10,208 bases of DNA from Chitinophagia bacterium (GTDB taxonomy: Bacteria > Bacteroidota > Bacteroidia > Chitinophagales > Chitinophagaceae): assembly GCA_010027295.1 (NCBI GenBank), contig RGVM01000046.1, forward strand, positions 1 to 10,208, in the 5' to 3' direction. Made by a program: the position numbers and the translations under genes. The notes under the pieces were generated by a model. It saw nothing but the letters and a program-made list of their open reading frames with translations. It was not told the DNA's origin and did not search any database. Positions 7,126-10,208 of this stretch are shown here, piece after piece. Within the stretch, counting starts at the first letter, position 1, and the number at the start of each line of letters is the position of its first letter.

Positions 7126-7289
7126 ATGGGATGGGTGTACCGCTTGTCCGGCAACCTGCCCCCTCCCGCCAGCACGACAACCCTATATCCGGCACCCTCC
7201 AATATCTCTATATGGTTGCGAAAAAAAGTCTCGGAATATGCCGGCAGCTGGGAAAAGACCATTCCGATGCTCTTTTTCAAGACAGCCAT
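7122..7289 (-). pseudogene. N-terminal fragment of the glycosyltransferase (55 residues), out of frame with the main part
   Basis: From ATG 7289 (in-frame TGA two codons upstream) the frame encodes MAVLKKSIGMVFSQLP, then YSETFFRNHIEILEGAGYR and VVVLAGGG, and stops at TGA 7122-7124. This is the typical first beta-strand and helix of a GT4 enzyme: a hydrophobic strand, a PAYSETF loop, a helix, then a V-V-V-L-A strand with a Gly-rich turn. The downstream frame is open back to 7185, so a single-base indel anywhere between about 7124 and 7183 would rejoin the pieces. The G-rich stretch at 7156-7169 is one candidate site. It may be a real mutation, a sequencing error, or less likely a recoding site. 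Confidence 0.78.
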
Positions 7290-7416
7290 GTTTCACAAAT
7301 AAGCGATATAACCATTCCTTCACGGGGACCACATGGCAGTATCGGGTACATCATAAACATCCTAACCCCCAACATCCCATTTTGTGAATGCAATTAACCC
7401 TTCCGGGGTATTCCAG

Positions 7417-7462
7417 TTCCTGAAAGTTGGTTCAGAAACGTGGAATCGAGTTTTCTGGAAGG
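7417..7462. promoter_or_regulatory. Cluster of three TTC-N(1-2)-GAA motifs in the divergent intergenic region
   Basis: TTCCTGAAAG (7417-7426), TTCAGAAACG (7431-7440) and TTCTGGAAGG (7453-7462) share a small palindromic TTC..GAA core. TTCCAG at 7411-7416 and CTGGAA at 7455-7460 are also inverted copies. They lie about 80-120 bases before the AraC-type regulator and about 130-170 bases before the glycosyltransferase head, between divergent genes. This placement fits operator sites, but the motif is short and could be chance. Confidence 0.3.
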
Positions 7463-7538
7463 TCTAATTTGAAGAAACTGGACTATGTACGCCCTTTGGC
7501 GGGGGCGTTACAAAAAAGGCATTTAATTTGCATACGAT

Positions 7539-8807
7539 ATGCTCTTGTACGTAGGCTTGCTGAACATCTTTCTGTCCGTAGTGCTGATGTCCTACAATTG
7601 GCACAGTAACCGGAGCACACTGTTCCTTGGAGCGATGCTCGTGATCACGTCCATCTACACCCTGGGTTATAATTGGGGAGTCAGTGGAGAGTCCAGGTTC
7701 TGGTTGGCAGTGTTTTGGGGGAATTTTTCCCCGATCTGGTACCTGGGAGGGCCCTGCCTCTACTTGTATGTAAGAGGTACCCTGGAAGATCGCTTCGAGT
7801 TTCGCCGATCGGACCTTCTCCACCTCATACCGGCCTTCGTATCGCTTGTGGGAGTCATTCCCTACTGGTTCATTCCCTTCGAGCAGAAACTTGAATTGGC
7901 GGATGCCATGCTCAAAGACAACAGTGTGGCGATCCAGTTGCGACCCAACAAGATCATACCCGTCAAAATCAATCTCCTGATCCGGCCGGGGCTGATGATT
8001 CTCTATTCGGCTTTAAGCATCCGGATGGTGTTTCAATTCAAAGCCAGATTTTCTCATTTCCGATCAATCCCGATGGAGCAATGGAAGGTCATACGCAACT
8101 GGATATGGACCCTCTCGGGTACCATTCTGGCCGCGAATGCCTTCGCATTGGCTATTTCATTGTATTTCAACAACTACCAGGATATGGACAAGCATCTGAT
8201 GGATCAGGACCTCCTCCATCAGGTCTTTTTCCAGTTACTGCTGCCACACGGGTATGTACTTGGTCTCCTTCCCATCGCCTTCCTCCTGTTTCCGCAGATA
8301 CTTTTTGGCATTCCCATCTATCGTCACTCGGGAAGTGCATCTCCCCGGATGACAAATGACAATGAAGACATCAGATTTTGGGGTTCCCCGCATGAACAAC
8401 CACATACATCGCCCAACCCCAACTATGCCAAGGGTGAAAAGCCGCTGGAAGACCCATTCAAGGATCTGGGAGAAAGGCTCCTGCGTGTCATGGAAGAACA
8501 AAAGCCCTACACTGATCCAGACTTCTCGCTGGACGACTTGGCGGAATTGCTCGACGTCCCCAAACATCACCTATACTACTGCTTCCGTAACATCCTACAA
8601 ACGAAGTTCACCCAGCTCAGGATGGATTATCGCATCGAACACGCGAAAAAACTGCTCACGACTGCCGACCTGAACATGGTAACCTTCGAGTCGGTAGGCA
8701 AGGACTCCGGCTTCGCATCCAAATCGGCCTTTTACAGCAGTTTCAAAGTACAGGTCGGTTGCTCACCGGGTGAATTTGTCGAGACATGGAATACGTTCGG
8801 TAAATGA
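7539..8807 (+). CDS. Membrane-anchored AraC-type transcriptional regulator
   Basis: A 422-residue regulator with an integral-membrane sensor half and a cytoplasmic DNA-binding half. Residues about 1-275 contain roughly seven hydrophobic segments (LLYVGLLNIFLSVVLMSY at the N-terminus; LFLGAMLVITSIYTLGY; IWYLGGPCLYLYV; LIPAFVSLVGVIPYWF; a segment near 150; IWTLSGTILAANAFALAISLY; GYVLGLLPIAFLLFPQILF). A polar linker follows (about 285-315), then a HTH_18-type AraC domain (about 325-418) with two helix-turn-helix units, FSLDDLAELLDVPKHHLYYCF and TFESVGKDSGFASKSAFYSSF, and the closing GCSPGEFVE. This layout is common in Bacteroidota. ATG 7539 gives the first hydrophobic segment directly. It is transcribed divergently from the glycosyltransferase pair with a 249-base gap, so it may regulate them or itself; no ligand or target can be read from sequence. 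Confidence 0.87.
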   Translation: MLLYVGLLNIFLSVVLMSYNWHSNRSTLFLGAMLVITSIYTLGYNWGVSGESRFWLAVFWGNFSPIWYLGGPCLYLYVRGTLEDRFEFRRSDLLHLIPAFVSLVGVIPYWFIPFEQKLELADAMLKDNSVAIQLRPNKIIPVKINLLIRPGLMILYSALSIRMVFQFKARFSHFRSIPMEQWKVIRNWIWTLSGTILAANAFALAISLYFNNYQDMDKHLMDQDLLHQVFFQLLLPHGYVLGLLPIAFLLFPQILFGIPIYRHSGSASPRMTNDNEDIRFWGSPHEQPHTSPNPNYAKGEKPLEDPFKDLGERLLRVMEEQKPYTDPDFSLDDLAELLDVPKHHLYYCFRNILQTKFTQLRMDYRIEHAKKLLTTADLNMVTFESVGKDSGFASKSAFYSSFKVQVGCSPGEFVETWNTFGK

Positions 8808-8825
8808 TGTAATCACCGGGTCTCA

Positions 8826-8843
8826 TCCTTATCCAATTAAGGA
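8826..8843. terminator. Weak hairpin between convergent genes
   Basis: TCCTTA at 8826-8831 pairs with TAAGGA at 8838-8843 around a TCCAAT loop, about 20 bases after the AraC-type gene stop. It lies in the 152-base gap between convergent genes. The stem is short and AT-rich with no T tract, so its role as terminator is only a guess from position. Confidence 0.25.
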
Positions 8844-8959
8844 ATCTGTCATATTCTCGTATCCCTGACCTGGAAAAGTTTGAGTACAATCATCTGATGA
8901 TCACTCTCCTTAGCGTCGGGGTCGATTATCACACCCATGCAAAGAGGTATGGATACCCG

Positions 8960-10208
<1,249 letters not shown>

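Noticed and set aside
7495..7530. Bacteroidota-type promoter (TTTG at 7495 with TTAATTTG at 7523) before the AraC-type gene
   Set aside because: The -7 box has a mismatch at a key position, the spacer of 24 is longer than the usual 19-21 or so, and the box ends only 8 bases before the ATG, leaving almost no leader.

Overview
The window looks like chromosomal DNA of a GC-rich member of the Bacteroidota. The basis is family resemblance: secreted YncE-like/PF04185 phosphoesterases, a membrane-anchored AraC-type regulator with a multi-helix N-terminus, a transglutaminase-like secreted protein and a surface-sugar glycosyltransferase/hexapeptide acyltransferase pair, with no convincing Shine-Dalgarno sites in front of the genes. 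This is inference; no rRNA, tRNA or other marker gene is present.

Layout from left to right. (1) 172-3453 (+): a very large secreted three-module enzyme with a GDPD/PI-PLC-like domain, a YVTN-type beta-propeller and a PF04185-type phosphoesterase. (2) 3454-4097: 644 bases with no credible gene, filled with diverged repeats and hairpins built around GTGGCAC. (3) 4098-5300 (+): an exported transglutaminase-like cysteine protein, apparently starting at TTG. (4) 5386-7289 (-): a glycosyltransferase family 4 gene, broken by an apparent frameshift into a 55-residue head and a 343-residue body, followed by a hexapeptide-repeat acyltransferase; together they look like part of a polysaccharide assembly operon. 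(5) 7290-7538: a divergent intergenic region with a small cluster of TTC-N(1-2)-GAA motifs. (6) 7539-8807 (+): a membrane-bound AraC-type regulator. (7) 8960-10208 (-): the C-terminal part of a second PF04185-type phosphoesterase, whose N-terminus lies beyond the right edge.

Working together: the two phosphoesterases are clear relatives and probably process phosphate esters outside the cytoplasm. The glycosyltransferase and acyltransferase probably build and decorate a surface glycan. The AraC-type protein is divergently placed and might control that pair, but nothing in the sequence proves it. By eye, the middle genes use more A/T than the strongly GC-rich flanking phosphoesterases.

I do not see an obviously new multi-gene system. 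The items most worth checking are the three-module phosphoesterase fusion, the GTGGCAC repeat/hairpin cluster, and the frameshifted glycosyltransferase, which may be real decay or an assembly indel.
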